Below, one piece after another: positions 44,958 through 53,895 of a stretch of 64,000 bases of DNA (positions within the stretch are counted from its first letter, which is position 1; the number at the start of each line of letters is the position of its first letter). A program made the position numbers and the translations under genes. The notes beneath the pieces were generated by a model. The model was not told the DNA's origin and ran no database searches. It was given only the letters and a program-made list of their open reading frames with translations. Source of the DNA: Nitrospira defluvii (lineage in GTDB: Bacteria > Nitrospirota > Nitrospiria > Nitrospirales > Nitrospiraceae); NCBI GenBank assembly GCA_000196815.1, contig FP929003.1, positions 4,239,501 through 4,303,500 of the forward strand. Reading direction: 5' to 3'.

Positions 44958-46417
44958 TCGTTGGCCTTCGCTTCTCCGGCAATGACATCCACACGCCTGA
45001 ACCGGGCATGGGAGGCGGCATGGGTCATCCAGCCCGATTGGCCCGGTTGGCCTTTGCCGCAGGTAATGAATCCATACCGGCGACGATGGCTGCGATCGGC
45101 GACGCCGTCGCATCGGCCCCAAAACTCCGGGGTAATGCCATGATAGATCACATCCCGCACCATGTGGGTGCGGCGACCGTTCTCAATCAGCCAGAACGCA
45201 TCGCCCCCGAACTGAAAATTGTATCGTCGCTGATCGATACTATAGGAGCCGTGACCTTCGATGTAGATGCCCCGCTTCACATCGGCCAGGAGTTCATCGA
45301 GCGTCGCCGTGCCCGGCTCCAGCCCGATGTTCGCGATACGCACCATCGGCACGCTCCCCCAACTATCGGCCCGGTTCGACCCGCGTGAACGCTCCTCGTT
45401 GATACGCGGCGCTACCTCGCGGTTCGTGCAGTACCCGACGAAGAGTCCCTCCCGCACAATGTCCCACTTCTGGCAACTGACTCCGTCGTCGTCGTACCCC
45501 GTCGCCGCCAACGTCTGCGGTTCGGTGTTATCGGCCACCAGGTTCACGTGAGACGAACCGTACCGGTAGGTGCCGCGTTTATCCGGTGTCAGAAAACTGG
45601 TGCCGGCATAGTTCGCCTCATAACCGAGCGCGCGATCCAATTCACTGGGATGTCCACAGGACTCGTGCATCGTCAGCGACAGATGCTCCGGATCGAGCAC
45701 CAGATCGTATCGCCCGGCCTCGATCACCGGGGCCCGCACCTTTTCCACGGCCTGTTCGGCGATACGCGCCCCTTCGCGGGCAAAGTCGGTATCGCGGATC
45801 AATTCATACCCCATGCGCAAATGCGGGCTATTAAATGAACGCGTGGCAAACCGTCCGTCCTGAACCGCCGTGGCGCTGCACTCGCCCTGCACCGCCAGCA
45901 GCGTGAACTCAAGATGAGAGCCTTCCGTGGAGGCGAACAGTTTACGGTCGCGTTGGGCCCAGAAACCGGCCTGGCTTCTGGCGATGCCCGGGTGTCGCTG
46001 AATCACATCCATGGTGGTCAGCAGCAACGACGTCTGTTCTTCCAGAGGAACCGCAAAGGGATCCAGGCGACAGGGAGTGACGATACGATCGCGATGCACC
46101 GGCTCAGGCGCCAGATACACCTTCGTGATGGCGAGCGAGGCCGATCCTTTGGCAATTTCTACGGCAAGGTCCGCGACACGTGGAATTTCTTCGAGGGAAA
46201 TGATGGAGCTGGCCGCAAATCCCCAGGCACCGCGATGCAGCACCCGAATGCCGAATCCGCGATCGGTGCCCTCGCGAATGTGAGCGATGCGCCGATCTTC
46301 ACCCGTGATCGTCCGCGTCGTGGTATCGAGCAGACGGATATCCGCATACTCGACCCCGGCCGCGCGGAGGCGAGACAACGCCAGCTCGGCCAACTCGTCC
46401 CACGGCGGTCCACTCAT
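44954..46417 (-). CDS. tldD: TldD family metalloprotease, catalytic subunit
   Basis: 487 residues from ATG 46417. The zinc motif HESCGH (about residue 250, in LTMHESCGHPSELDR) is the HExxxH signature of TldD. The C-terminal half contains the family segments GSVPMVRIANIGLEPG and YNFQFGGDAFWLIENG. Coupled by ATGA to pmbA, it provides the catalytic site of the heterodimer. Confidence 0.93.
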   Translation of the reverse strand: MSGPPWDELAELALSRLRAAGVEYADIRLLDTTTRTITGEDRRIAHIREGTDRGFGIRVLHRGAWGFAASSIISLEEIPRVADLAVEIAKGSASLAITKVYLAPEPVHRDRIVTPCRLDPFAVPLEEQTSLLLTTMDVIQRHPGIARSQAGFWAQRDRKLFASTEGSHLEFTLLAVQGECSATAVQDGRFATRSFNSPHLRMGYELIRDTDFAREGARIAEQAVEKVRAPVIEAGRYDLVLDPEHLSLTMHESCGHPSELDRALGYEANYAGTSFLTPDKRGTYRYGSSHVNLVADNTEPQTLAATGYDDDGVSCQKWDIVREGLFVGYCTNREVAPRINEERSRGSNRADSWGSVPMVRIANIGLEPGTATLDELLADVKRGIYIEGHGSYSIDQRRYNFQFGGDAFWLIENGRRTHMVRDVIYHGITPEFWGRCDGVADRSHRRRYGFITCGKGQPGQSGWMTHAASHARFRRVDVIAGEAKANE

Positions 46418-46531
46418 AGCAGCATCTCTCGTTGCGGAAGCAGGCTTGGGCAGTCTCGCGTAGTATAACAAGATCGCGGGGGCTGATTCCTGCCTTTTCA
46501 TCGGCAGGCCGTTCTCCTAAGATACCCACTG

Positions 46532-46843
46532 ATGATGTCACCCGGACTGACACCACGACGGCGGATCATCGAGCTGTTGACCGGTACCCTGTTGTCTTCT
46601 CACCAACTGGCGCAACGGCTCGGCATGCCGGAACGGCAGGTGGAAGACCATTTGACGCATATCGTGAAAACCCTGTCTCGCGATCCCGCGCGGACATTCC
46701 TGCTCGAACCCTCGGAATGTCAGGATTGCACGTACGCCTTCCGCGAACGGACCAGACTGACCCGTCCCAGCCGTTGCCCGCGTTGCCGTAGTGAAGCCAT
46801 CACCTCTCCGCGATACGGCATCCGCGAGAAAGACCGCGCGTAA
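46532..46843 (+). CDS. HTH/zinc-ribbon transcriptional regulator (COG3357-like)
   Basis: 103 residues. An N-terminal winged helix (RRRIIELLTGTLLSSHQLAQRLGMPERQVEDHLTHIV, in parts) is followed by a zinc ribbon with CQDC and CPRC knuckles (SECQDCTYAF ... SRCPRCRSEAI). Predicted DNA-binding regulator; target unknown. Divergent from tldD-pmbA. Confidence 0.84.
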   Translation: MMSPGLTPRRRIIELLTGTLLSSHQLAQRLGMPERQVEDHLTHIVKTLSRDPARTFLLEPSECQDCTYAFRERTRLTRPSRCPRCRSEAITSPRYGIREKDRA

Positions 46844-46959
46844 TATGACATGACGGAACAGGACTGCCTTCTTGTAACCACTGATGTCTTGAGCGAGACT
46901 ACGCAAATGCCTCAACCCATCACGACATTGCGCGACACGTCGGCCGAAAGGACCACCGC

Positions 46960-47184
46960 ATGAAGAGAGTCGCTGCCTGGATGATCCCGAGTCTCCTCCT
47001 GGTCCTGACCGCCTGTGGTCCCGACCAGGCTGCGCAGCTGCTTGAGACGGCCCAGTTCGAAGAACGCCAGACCAATAAGGCCCACGCCAGGGAACTGTAC
47101 GAAGAAATTCTCCGTCACTACCCGGACAGCCCCGCCGCCAAAACGGCGCGTACACGACTGACCGAGCTGGCCGACAAACCGTAG
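46960..47184 (+). CDS. Small TPR-like lipoprotein
   Basis: 74 residues. The leader ends in LVLTAC (lipobox), then a helical pair with a TPR-like consensus (QTNKAHARELYEEILRHYPDSPAAKTA). The size suggests a single repeat that pairs with another TPR protein such as YbgF/BamD-like partners, which is inference. Confidence 0.7.
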   Translation: MKRVAAWMIPSLLLVLTACGPDQAAQLLETAQFEERQTNKAHARELYEEILRHYPDSPAAKTARTRLTELADKP

Positions 47185-47212
47185 CCGCAGCCATTTATCC
47201 CCTTGTGTCGCC

Positions 47213-47337
47213 GGAGGATGCGCAAAAACTTCGCCCGGCAAGGCCGCAGCGATCAGAGAGGCGAATCGTACTCTTGTGGTACGGTGAGCCTCGACGAGAA
47301 GCGAGAACGCCACTGGCGGACTTTCTTGGCATCCTGC
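47213..47337. repeat. Dispersed structured repeat, type 1, copy D
   Basis: 125 bases. AGGATGC (47215-47221) and GCATCCT (47329-47335) form the outer arms; the inner blocks GGCAAGGCCGCAGCGA (47237-47252), GGTACGGTGAG and GCGAGAACGCCACTGGCGG are shared with copies A and E. It abuts the type 2 element that starts at 47337. Confidence 0.82.
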
Positions 47338-47517
47338 TAATCCGGATTATTCATGAATGCCGTCGCGAGGCGTTCGAGACGGAAGCCCGCCGAGGCGGCT
47401 CGCACGTAAGGCCGACGCAGGCGTACTGGCAGTCCGTCGAGGAGGCCGAACGAGAACCGCTTCGCCGGGCGAAAGGATCGGACGCCGGAGCAGGTATTCA
47501 TGAATAGGCCGGGTTAA
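47337..47517. repeat. Palindromic element, type 2, copy 1
   Basis: 181 bases bounded by a 22-base inverted repeat (47337-47358 against 47496-47517; 18 of 22 match) centred on ATTCATGAAT, itself a palindrome. The right arm covers the TAA stop of the minus-strand DUF1295 gene (47514-47516). No open reading frame inside; a MITE-like or extended REP-like element. Confidence 0.8.
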
Positions 47518-48314
47518 AGCCGTCGCGGAAACCAGGGAACGAACGCGTTGGTCGTTCGCCGATACTCCGCATACTCCTCACCACGGCTCGCCATGCTCTG
47601 CGCTTCCGTCCAGGGAATGCCGGTGACCTTCAGCAGAGCTACGCCCATGACCATCGGACCGATCAGCGTTAGGCCCCAACCTCCCGTAGGAATCCCCAGC
47701 GACATCCACACATAACTCCACCAATGCAGCCATTCGAAAAAATAGTTGGGATGGCGTGAATAGCGCCACAGACCGATCCGGCACACACGACCGGTATTCC
47801 ACGGCTTGCTGCGAAATGCTGCCAGCTGCCAATCGGCCACAGCCTCACCCGTGACCGCGATAGTCCACCAGAAAAATCCAATCAGGTCCCAAAAATGAAA
47901 CGGCGGATGGGGGTTCTGCATGACGATGAGGGGAGGAAGCGAAAACATCGCGAGGGCGGCGGCCTGGAGCTGGAAATACCAGAACATGCGCGAGGACTCG
48001 TGCGCGCTCCAGTGATGACGCAACGCCCGATATCGCCCATCCTCCTGCTTGCGCCACACCCGATCGACGAACACGTGTGTGCCGAGGCGGAGGGCATAGA
48101 GAGAGATCATCAACGCCACCAGCAAGCGCCTGGCCGGTTCTCCCGCGACGGAGCCTGCGTACCACCACACCACCAACGTCAACCCGTAACACCAGCCCAC
48201 ATCGGCGATGGACGCGTTACGTATGCGGCGATCGATCAGCCAGAGCAGGACCATCAAGGCTGCGGAAGCGGCCCAGGCCGTTAGGAGGAGAGACAGCGGA
48301 TCTCGCATTGTCAT
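47514..48314 (-). CDS. DUF1295 membrane protein (steroid-reductase/ICMT-like)
   Basis: 266 residues with about six transmembrane helices. The C-terminal region has the family signature RIGLWRYSRHPNYFFEWLHWW with Arg-His-Pro-Asn-Tyr, shared by 3-oxo-5-alpha-steroid 4-dehydrogenase-like and isoprenylcysteine methyltransferase-like proteins; GKPWNTGRVC precedes it in modified form (RSKPWNTGRVC). Probably a lipid reductase or methyltransferase; substrate unknown. Its stop codon is supplied from within the type 2 repeat. Confidence 0.87.
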   Translation of the reverse strand: MTMRDPLSLLLTAWAASAALMVLLWLIDRRIRNASIADVGWCYGLTLVVWWYAGSVAGEPARRLLVALMISLYALRLGTHVFVDRVWRKQEDGRYRALRHHWSAHESSRMFWYFQLQAAALAMFSLPPLIVMQNPHPPFHFWDLIGFFWWTIAVTGEAVADWQLAAFRSKPWNTGRVCRIGLWRYSRHPNYFFEWLHWWSYVWMSLGIPTGGWGLTLIGPMVMGVALLKVTGIPWTEAQSMASRGEEYAEYRRTTNAFVPWFPRRL

Positions 48315-48498
48315 GCGATCAGCGACCGGAGGTGGACCGACAACGAATCGTCTTCACCGCACAGAGTCTGCAATTGTACTATGGCGGTCAACCTCAAGAC
48401 AGGGCCGCCGGCAGCGAATGGATTTGCGATTCAGAGGCGGGTATGATTCCGGACATACACTGCGGCACGCACCGTCGCATCACACCGGAGGGACCGTT

Positions 48499-48855
48499 AT
48501 GAACATGGGTTTCGTCAACGTGTTGATCCTTGCGATAGCCTTCGCGGCTGCGCTCCCGATGCAATCCGAGGCCGGTGAGAATGCTTCCCCGAAGGCGGCT
48601 CACCCTGCAAAGGGTAAGACGCTCTTCATCAAACACTGCGCCGGATGTCACGGAGTCGAAGGCAAAGGGGATGGATACAAACTACTGGGGCCCGATCCAG
48701 CGAATCTCACGGCACCGGCCACCAGAAAGAAACCCGACAGCGCCCTGCTGGCAACCATCCACGAGGGCAAGCCGAACATGCCGTCCTGGAAAGGCCTTCT
48801 CTCCGAACGAGACATTCGGAATGTGCTGGCCTACATTCGCACCTTGCCTCACTGA
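48499..48855 (+). CDS. Class I c-type cytochrome, periplasmic
   Basis: 118 residues from ATG 48499, with GGAGGGACC upstream. A signal peptide (VLILAIAFAAALPMQSEA) precedes a monoheme domain with the CAGCH attachment site (HCAGCHGVEGKGDG) and a likely axial Met in GKPNMPSWKG. Small soluble electron carrier. The last seven bases overlap the convergent SDR gene. Confidence 0.92.
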   Translation: MNMGFVNVLILAIAFAAALPMQSEAGENASPKAAHPAKGKTLFIKHCAGCHGVEGKGDGYKLLGPDPANLTAPATRKKPDSALLATIHEGKPNMPSWKGLLSERDIRNVLAYIRTLPH

Positions 48856-49721
48856 CCTGTGTCCCAGGGATCGTCGCTGAGCGATGCGTCATTGCTGAGC
48901 CACTGACGGAAACCGGGCAGGCGGAACGACAGCAGCACCTGCATCTTGTCGCTTCGCATCGAGAGGTCCGGAGGACGGAGCGGACCATGATAGTCGGCCA
49001 CTGATCCGGGCTGAATGCAGGGCCGGAGTTCCGGATAGCGCCTCGCCAGCAACTCACCGATTTCCCATCGAGACAACCGTTCGCTCCCCCCCAGGTGATA
49101 GAGGCCCGATCGCGGGTGAGCGGCAAACTCCCACAAGGCGCGCACCAATGGTCCGGCCGGAATGGGGCAGCGATACTCGTCGGTGAAGAGCGTCAGCTTC
49201 GTCCCTTTGGCCGCCGCCCGCAACATGTCTTCGACAAAACTCCGGTCGTGAGTCGGCGAGGTGCCCGCCGTCAGGGCGATGCGAACGATCGAATGAGCCG
49301 GATTCTCGAGCACCACCTGCTCCGCATCTGCCTTCGTCTGTCCATACACATTCAGGGGATGCACGGCATCCGATTCGACATACCAGCCCTTCGTGCCGTC
49401 GAACACCTGATCGGTAGACAGAAAGATAAAGGGAATGTCGCGCGCCAATCCCGCAAGCCGTTCCGTCGCCTCCACGTTGATACGTCGGGCCCGCGCCGGG
49501 TCCTGTTCGCACGCGCCCGTGCGACTCAGAGCCGCGCAGTGGATCACCAGAGCGGGAGTCGATCGGCGCCAGAGTTCCTGCACCTGCATTGGGTCGGTCA
49601 CATCTGTCTCGGCCCTGGTGACTCCGTGCACATTCCACTGCGGGGCCCATCGAGCGGCCGTGCTGACGAGGTACCCGCCGATCAGCCCGCCGGCCCCGGT
49701 AATCAACACGGTCGGTTTCAT
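48849..49721 (-). CDS. RmlD-like NAD(P)-dependent sugar reductase (extended SDR)
   Basis: 290 residues. Nucleotide motif LITGAGGLIGGYLV; H-C-A-A in VIHCAALSRTGACE; STDQVFDGTKGWYVESD; catalytic YxxxK in NVYGQTKADAEQ. These match RmlD (dTDP-4-dehydrorhamnose reductase)/MAT2B-like proteins. No other rml genes are nearby, so dTDP-rhamnose synthesis is not proven. Overlaps the next gene upstream by four bases. Confidence 0.87.
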   Translation of the reverse strand: MKPTVLITGAGGLIGGYLVSTAARWAPQWNVHGVTRAETDVTDPMQVQELWRRSTPALVIHCAALSRTGACEQDPARARRINVEATERLAGLARDIPFIFLSTDQVFDGTKGWYVESDAVHPLNVYGQTKADAEQVVLENPAHSIVRIALTAGTSPTHDRSFVEDMLRAAAKGTKLTLFTDEYRCPIPAGPLVRALWEFAAHPRSGLYHLGGSERLSRWEIGELLARRYPELRPCIQPGSVADYHGPLRPPDLSMRSDKMQVLLSFRLPGFRQWLSNDASLSDDPWDTGQ

Positions 49722-50392
49722 GCGTGGCTCCGGCCGAGGCGACGGATCTCCGGCACTTCTATCACCCGACTAACCGACGGTGGCTGTTCAATCGCCCATG
49801 TCATCGCAATGAGCATCTCCTGAATTGTCACCAAACCCAGCCTCCGAGCGGCGGCTTTCGTTCCCGGGAACAGCTCCATCAGCCGATAGATCGGCTGCAG
49901 CGCCAATGGCCACCAATGCCCAGGGCCGAGAATATACCAGGGCCTGAAGATCGTCGCGAGCACCCGCGCGGCTGTAATCGCCGCTTCGCACTCGCTGCGC
50001 ACGGCAATGTAGTCCCGCATGACAGGAGCCGGATGCGCCACGCTGACATAGACCATATGTCGCACGCCGGCTTCGCGGGCGGCACGGATCGCTGCCATGG
50101 CCGAAGGCCCGTCGATGGCGCGGAACTGCGAACCTTTCCAGGGTGCGGGTTTCGGCACACCCACTAGTTGCACGAGGGTATCGGCGCCTCGCACCTGCTC
50201 AACGAACGTGCCGCTCTCCAGCGGATTGCCGACGACGACCTCACACCCGGACGGGACAGCCCCGGCGGATGCCTGGCGGGTCAATGCGGTGACGTGGTGC
50301 CCGCGCGCAAGCAATCGTGGAATGAGCCGCACGCCGAGATAGCCGGTTGCGCCGGTCACAAACACTCGCCGGGATTGGAGAGGCGTCGTCAT
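49718..50392 (-). CDS. NAD(P)-binding atypical SDR (NmrA/epimerase-like)
   Basis: 224 residues. FVTGATGYLGVRLIPRLLARGHHV is the dinucleotide-binding start; VYVSVAHPAPVMRDYIAVRSECEAAI follows the YVS signature of atypical SDRs, without a clean YxxxK. Resembles NDUFA9-like or SDR_a5 proteins. It links by four-base overlaps to the RmlD-like gene downstream and the patatin gene upstream, so the three are one translation unit. Confidence 0.83.
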   Translation of the reverse strand: MTTPLQSRRVFVTGATGYLGVRLIPRLLARGHHVTALTRQASAGAVPSGCEVVVGNPLESGTFVEQVRGADTLVQLVGVPKPAPWKGSQFRAIDGPSAMAAIRAAREAGVRHMVYVSVAHPAPVMRDYIAVRSECEAAITAARVLATIFRPWYILGPGHWWPLALQPIYRLMELFPGTKAAARRLGLVTIQEMLIAMTWAIEQPPSVSRVIEVPEIRRLGRSHA

Positions 50393-51645
50393 GGATGCGT
50401 GCGAAGTGCGGGCCGGGCGCTCATGAACTCAGCCCACCCGTCCGCTTGATGCATCTCCTCGTGGCCCTTCGCCACGAGCCGGGCCGCGGCGGTCACGAGG
50501 GCCGCCTGATCTTCTGCCGACAACCCGAGATTGGTCTTGATGTGGGTCACGCGATCGCCCAATGGATCGCTGTCCGGCAGCTGGCGTAATGCAATGTGCC
50601 AGAAGCGACAGGTCCCGCCGTTTCCGTTCATGCCGACCTGAAAGGTGCCGAACATCGACGCATCCTGCAGTGACACAGGAATCCCGGCCAGCTCCAGCAC
50701 GTTGCGCCGATGGCCTCTGAGCAGCGCCGCAGCGGCGGAGAGCGGTGTGCGCTGCTCATTGAGTTGACGACCTGTCGCATCGATAGACACGACCAGGCAC
50801 CCGCGGGGAAACCGGTCCGCTACCGATTGCTCCGACAACGCGTCGTTCACCACCTGCATCAGTGTCCGGATACCGAGATTGTCTGCAGCCCCGCCGTCGT
50901 AGGCCAACAGCGGGGGCTGCCCGGATGGCGCGCCCTCTGCCTGCCCATAAGGAATCGCCAGCGGCTCCAGCACGCCGGGATACGCCGCGGACATATACAC
51001 CGCGCGCGCGATACTGAAAGAAGCGAGGGGCCGGCCCAGCTCCGCGAACCGTTCGTCGGAAATGACGAGCGGGTCGCCGGTGAGGGCATCGGTGGCATTC
51101 AGCAGGAGAATCGGTTGCGAGGGATTGAGATCGGCAAAGGTCGCGCCGCGAAAAAGGCGGTCGTCGAGGACCCGAATGACCGGTTCGGGAGGAATCCGAT
51201 CTCTCAATGCATACCGGAGCGCGTTCTGAGGCAGGGTGTACCAGGGGCCCAGGATGGCCCCCTGAAAATCGCGGCCCACCAGCTCCACGAAGCCGTTTTG
51301 AAAACTGAAATCGCGATACCCCTCCAGCGCATAGGACGCCGCAGGCAGGGCACCCCCCGACACCGCCGAGAGGACATCGACCTGCGGCAACAGCCCCACA
51401 CGGTCGAGTTCTTTCATCACCGCTGCCCCGAACACGGCTGCTCGGCTCCCTCCCCCGGAGAAGGCCAGTCCGACGAACCGGCCGTCCGCCAGTTCCTTTT
51501 CTCCCAAGTGGAGAGTGGCTCTGGTGTGGGAGACACGAGGCTCAAGTGATTGAGACGAGGGAGGAGCGAGCGATGTGCAAGAGACAGAGACCAGGGCAAG
51601 CACCGCCAACCAGCGGCTTAGAGTAGGTCCCCGTAACATGCTCAT
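50389..51645 (-). CDS. Patatin-like phospholipase, lipoprotein
   Basis: 418 residues from ATG 51645. The leader (WLAVLALVSVSC) ends in a lipobox-like Cys. The patatin domain has the oxyanion loop FSGGGSRA, the nucleophile Ser in LSAVSGGALPA and the Asp of the dyad in YDGGAADNLGI. Likely a lipid acyl hydrolase in the envelope. It is the first gene of a patatin-SDR-SDR operon joined by ATGA overlaps. Confidence 0.88.
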   Translation of the reverse strand: MSMLRGPTLSRWLAVLALVSVSCTSLAPPSSQSLEPRVSHTRATLHLGEKELADGRFVGLAFSGGGSRAAVFGAAVMKELDRVGLLPQVDVLSAVSGGALPAASYALEGYRDFSFQNGFVELVGRDFQGAILGPWYTLPQNALRYALRDRIPPEPVIRVLDDRLFRGATFADLNPSQPILLLNATDALTGDPLVISDERFAELGRPLASFSIARAVYMSAAYPGVLEPLAIPYGQAEGAPSGQPPLLAYDGGAADNLGIRTLMQVVNDALSEQSVADRFPRGCLVVSIDATGRQLNEQRTPLSAAAALLRGHRRNVLELAGIPVSLQDASMFGTFQVGMNGNGGTCRFWHIALRQLPDSDPLGDRVTHIKTNLGLSAEDQAALVTAAARLVAKGHEEMHQADGWAEFMSARPALRTHP

Positions 51646-51794
51646 GGATGAATCTACGACCGAATGCGGAAAATGGATGTGCCTCTCGTAAGGAATCCTG
51701 GCTTTGGCGCGGACGCTAACAAGATGCTGACACCGTACGGACATACAGCAGCCATGTGATTCTCAAAGACTCACAGACTCGCGTAGTGGCCGTC

Positions 51795-51920
51795 GCAGGC
51801 TGTTCAAACAGGCTGTCCGGGAAGGCCGCAGCCAGCGGAGAGGCTCCACGTACCTTCTGCGGTACGTGGAGCCTCTTCGCGCCGCGAGAACGCCGCCGGC
51901 AGCCCTTTTCAACAACCGGC
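51795..51920. repeat. Dispersed structured repeat, type 1, copy E
   Basis: 126 bases. The ends GCAGGCTGTTCAAACAGGCTG (51795 on) and CAGCCCTTTTCAACAACCGGC (to 51920) are imperfect inverted repeats. The centre is a perfect 15-bp hairpin, 51840-51854 against 51861-51875 with a 6-base loop, carrying GTACC/GGTAC. Shares GAAGGCCGCAGC and GCGAGAACGCCGCCGGCAG with other copies. Abuts type 2 copy 2. Confidence 0.87.
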
Positions 51921-52115
51921 TAGCCCGCATGATTCATGACGGTTCGTCGCGAAATCGCCGAGTCGCGTTGCGAGACCGGCGCGCGGAGCCGGGAGGACCC
52001 GAAGCGTACTCGTGCAGTACGTTGAGGGTCCGAGGGGCGAGCCCGCTGGCCGAAGGCTCGTCGTAGCAGTGAATCGGCGATTGCAGCAGAAGTGCTCATG
52101 AATCATGGGGGCTAG
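51920..52115. repeat. Palindromic element, type 2, copy 2
   Basis: 196 bases with 20-base terminal inverted repeats matching at 19 of 20 positions (51920-51939 against 52096-52115), containing CATGATTCATGA. Inner arms (AATCGCCGA at 51953-51961 and TCGGCGATT at 52074-52082) are also complementary. The right arm covers the TAG stop of the minus-strand ABC-F gene at 52112-52114. No gene inside. Confidence 0.85.
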
Positions 52116-53794
52116 TTCCTGGTCAGTTTGCGATAGCGTATGCGATGCGGCTGGTCGGCTTCCTTGCCGAGCCGTTTTTTACGATCGGCTTCGTATTCGC
52201 TGTAGTTGCCCTCGTACCACACCACTTTGCTATCGCCTTCGAAGGCCATGATGTGCGTGGCGACGCGGTCCAGGAACCATCGGTCGTGGCTGCTGATGAC
52301 CGCGCAGCCGGCAAATCCTTCCAATCCTTCTTCCAAGGCGCGAAGCGTGTTCACGTCGAGGTCGTTGGTCGGCTCGTCGAGGATGATCAGGTTCGCACCT
52401 TCTTTCAGCATGCGAGCCAGGTGCACGCGGTTGCGTTCCCCGCCCGACAGATCCTTGACCTTCTTTTGCTGATCGGTCCCGGCGAAGTTGAAGCGGGCAC
52501 AGTAGCCGCGAGCATTGACCTCGGCCTTGCCCAGCATGATCGTGTCTTGTCCCTCGGAAATGACTTCATACACCGTCTTGTTGGGATCGAGCGTACGGTC
52601 CTGATCGACGTAGCCGAGCTTCACTGTTTCGCCGATCCGGATTGTTCCGCTGTCCGGCTTCTCCTTGCCGATGATCATGCGGAACATGGTGGTCTTGCCT
52701 GCACCGTTGGGACCGACGACGCCGACGATGCCGCCCTTCGGCAAGCTGAATTCGACATTTTCATAGAGTACGTTGTCGCCGAATGCCTTGCTGATGCCCT
52801 TGGCCTCGACCACCAAATCCCCGAGCCGCGGTCCGGGCGGAATATAGATTTCCAGATCGGCGGCCAGCTGGTCCTGCTTCTGATTGACCAATTCCTCATA
52901 CCGGTTGAGACGCGCCTTGCCCTTCGACTGCCGGGCCTTCGGCGACATACGAATCCATTCCAACTCATGCTCAAGCGTTTTCTTGCGCTTGGATTCGGCC
53001 TTCTCTTCCTTCTCCAACCGATCCTGCTTCTGTTCGAGCCACGCCGTGTAGTTGCCTTGGAAGGGAATGCCGGAGCCGCGATCGAGTTCCAGAATCCAGC
53101 CCGCCACGTTGTCGAGAAAATAGCGGTCGTGCGTCACGGCGATGACCGTGCCCTTGTACTGTTGCAGGTGCTGCTCCAGCCATTGCACGGATTCGGCATC
53201 GAGATGATTGGTCGGCTCGTCGAGCAGCAGAATGTCCGGCTCCTGGATCATGAGGCGGCAGAGGGCCACGCGGCGCTTTTCACCGCCGGAAAGCACGCTG
53301 ATCTTCTGATCGGCGGGGGGACAGCGCAGCGCATCCATGGCGATCTCCAGTTCGCTTTCGAGTTCCCAGCCGTTGGCCGCTTCGATTTTTTCCTGCAGCT
53401 GCGCCTGCTTGTCGATGAGTTTTTCCATCTCATCGGGGCCGGCCTCGCCCATGCTGTTGCTGACCGCTTCATACTCATGCAGCAGCGCTACCAGCTCTTT
53501 CTTCCCTTCTTCGACGACCTCTTTGACCGTCTTGTTGGGATCGAGCTGCGGCTCTTGTTCGAGCAGTCCGACGCTGTAGCCTTTCGAGCGAGTGATCTCA
53601 CCGACATAATTGGGATCGGTTCCGGCAATAATCTTGAGTAATGAGCTTTTTCCGGATCCGTTCAACCCCAGCACGCCGATCTTGGCGCCATAATAAAAAC
53701 CGAGATAGATATCCCGCAGAACCTGCTTCTTGGGCGGGTAGACTTTCCCCACCCCGACCAGTGAAAAAATGACTTGCTTATCGTTCGTCGCCAT
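52112..53794 (-). CDS. ettA: Energy-dependent translational throttle protein EttA (ABC-F)
   Basis: 560 residues from ATG 53794 (GAGGATGGCT upstream). Two ABC domains: GLNGSGKSS and [15 protein letters not shown], then GPNGAGKTT and [15 protein letters not shown], with Walker [12 protein letters not shown] and [11 protein letters not shown]. The linker between the domains is the basic P-site tRNA-interaction motif ([22 protein letters not shown] in parts). EttA-type spacing and [21 protein letters not shown] fit the EttA group. It binds the ribosomal E site and senses ATP/ADP. Confidence 0.95.
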   Translation of the reverse strand: MATNDKQVIFSLVGVGKVYPPKKQVLRDIYLGFYYGAKIGVLGLNGSGKSSLLKIIAGTDPNYVGEITRSKGYSVGLLEQEPQLDPNKTVKEVVEEGKKELVALLHEYEAVSNSMGEAGPDEMEKLIDKQAQLQEKIEAANGWELESELEIAMDALRCPPADQKISVLSGGEKRRVALCRLMIQEPDILLLDEPTNHLDAESVQWLEQHLQQYKGTVIAVTHDRYFLDNVAGWILELDRGSGIPFQGNYTAWLEQKQDRLEKEEKAESKRKKTLEHELEWIRMSPKARQSKGKARLNRYEELVNQKQDQLAADLEIYIPPGPRLGDLVVEAKGISKAFGDNVLYENVEFSLPKGGIVGVVGPNGAGKTTMFRMIIGKEKPDSGTIRIGETVKLGYVDQDRTLDPNKTVYEVISEGQDTIMLGKAEVNARGYCARFNFAGTDQQKKVKDLSGGERNRVHLARMLKEGANLIILDEPTNDLDVNTLRALEEGLEGFAGCAVISSHDRWFLDRVATHIMAFEGDSKVVWYEGNYSEYEADRKKRLGKEADQPHRIRYRKLTRN

Positions 53795-53895
53795 AGCCAT
53801 CCTCAATAGAGTGTGAACCTGCTGTTCGATCGTGCAATCGGTCACCATAACAAAGCGCGGTGGGATTCACAACCGCGCCAGGAGCACTCATTGAC

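Noticed and set aside
38243-52115. Insertion sequence, integron or CRISPR array behind the repeats
   Set aside because: No transposase or integrase frame lies inside or beside the repeats, copies are not evenly spaced, and there are no spacers; the elements are short and palindromic.
52145-53641. 498-codon open frame on the plus strand opposite ettA
   Set aside because: It is a full-length antisense shadow of a clearly recognised ABC-F protein; its translation has no recognisable domain and the length follows from the codon bias of the real gene.
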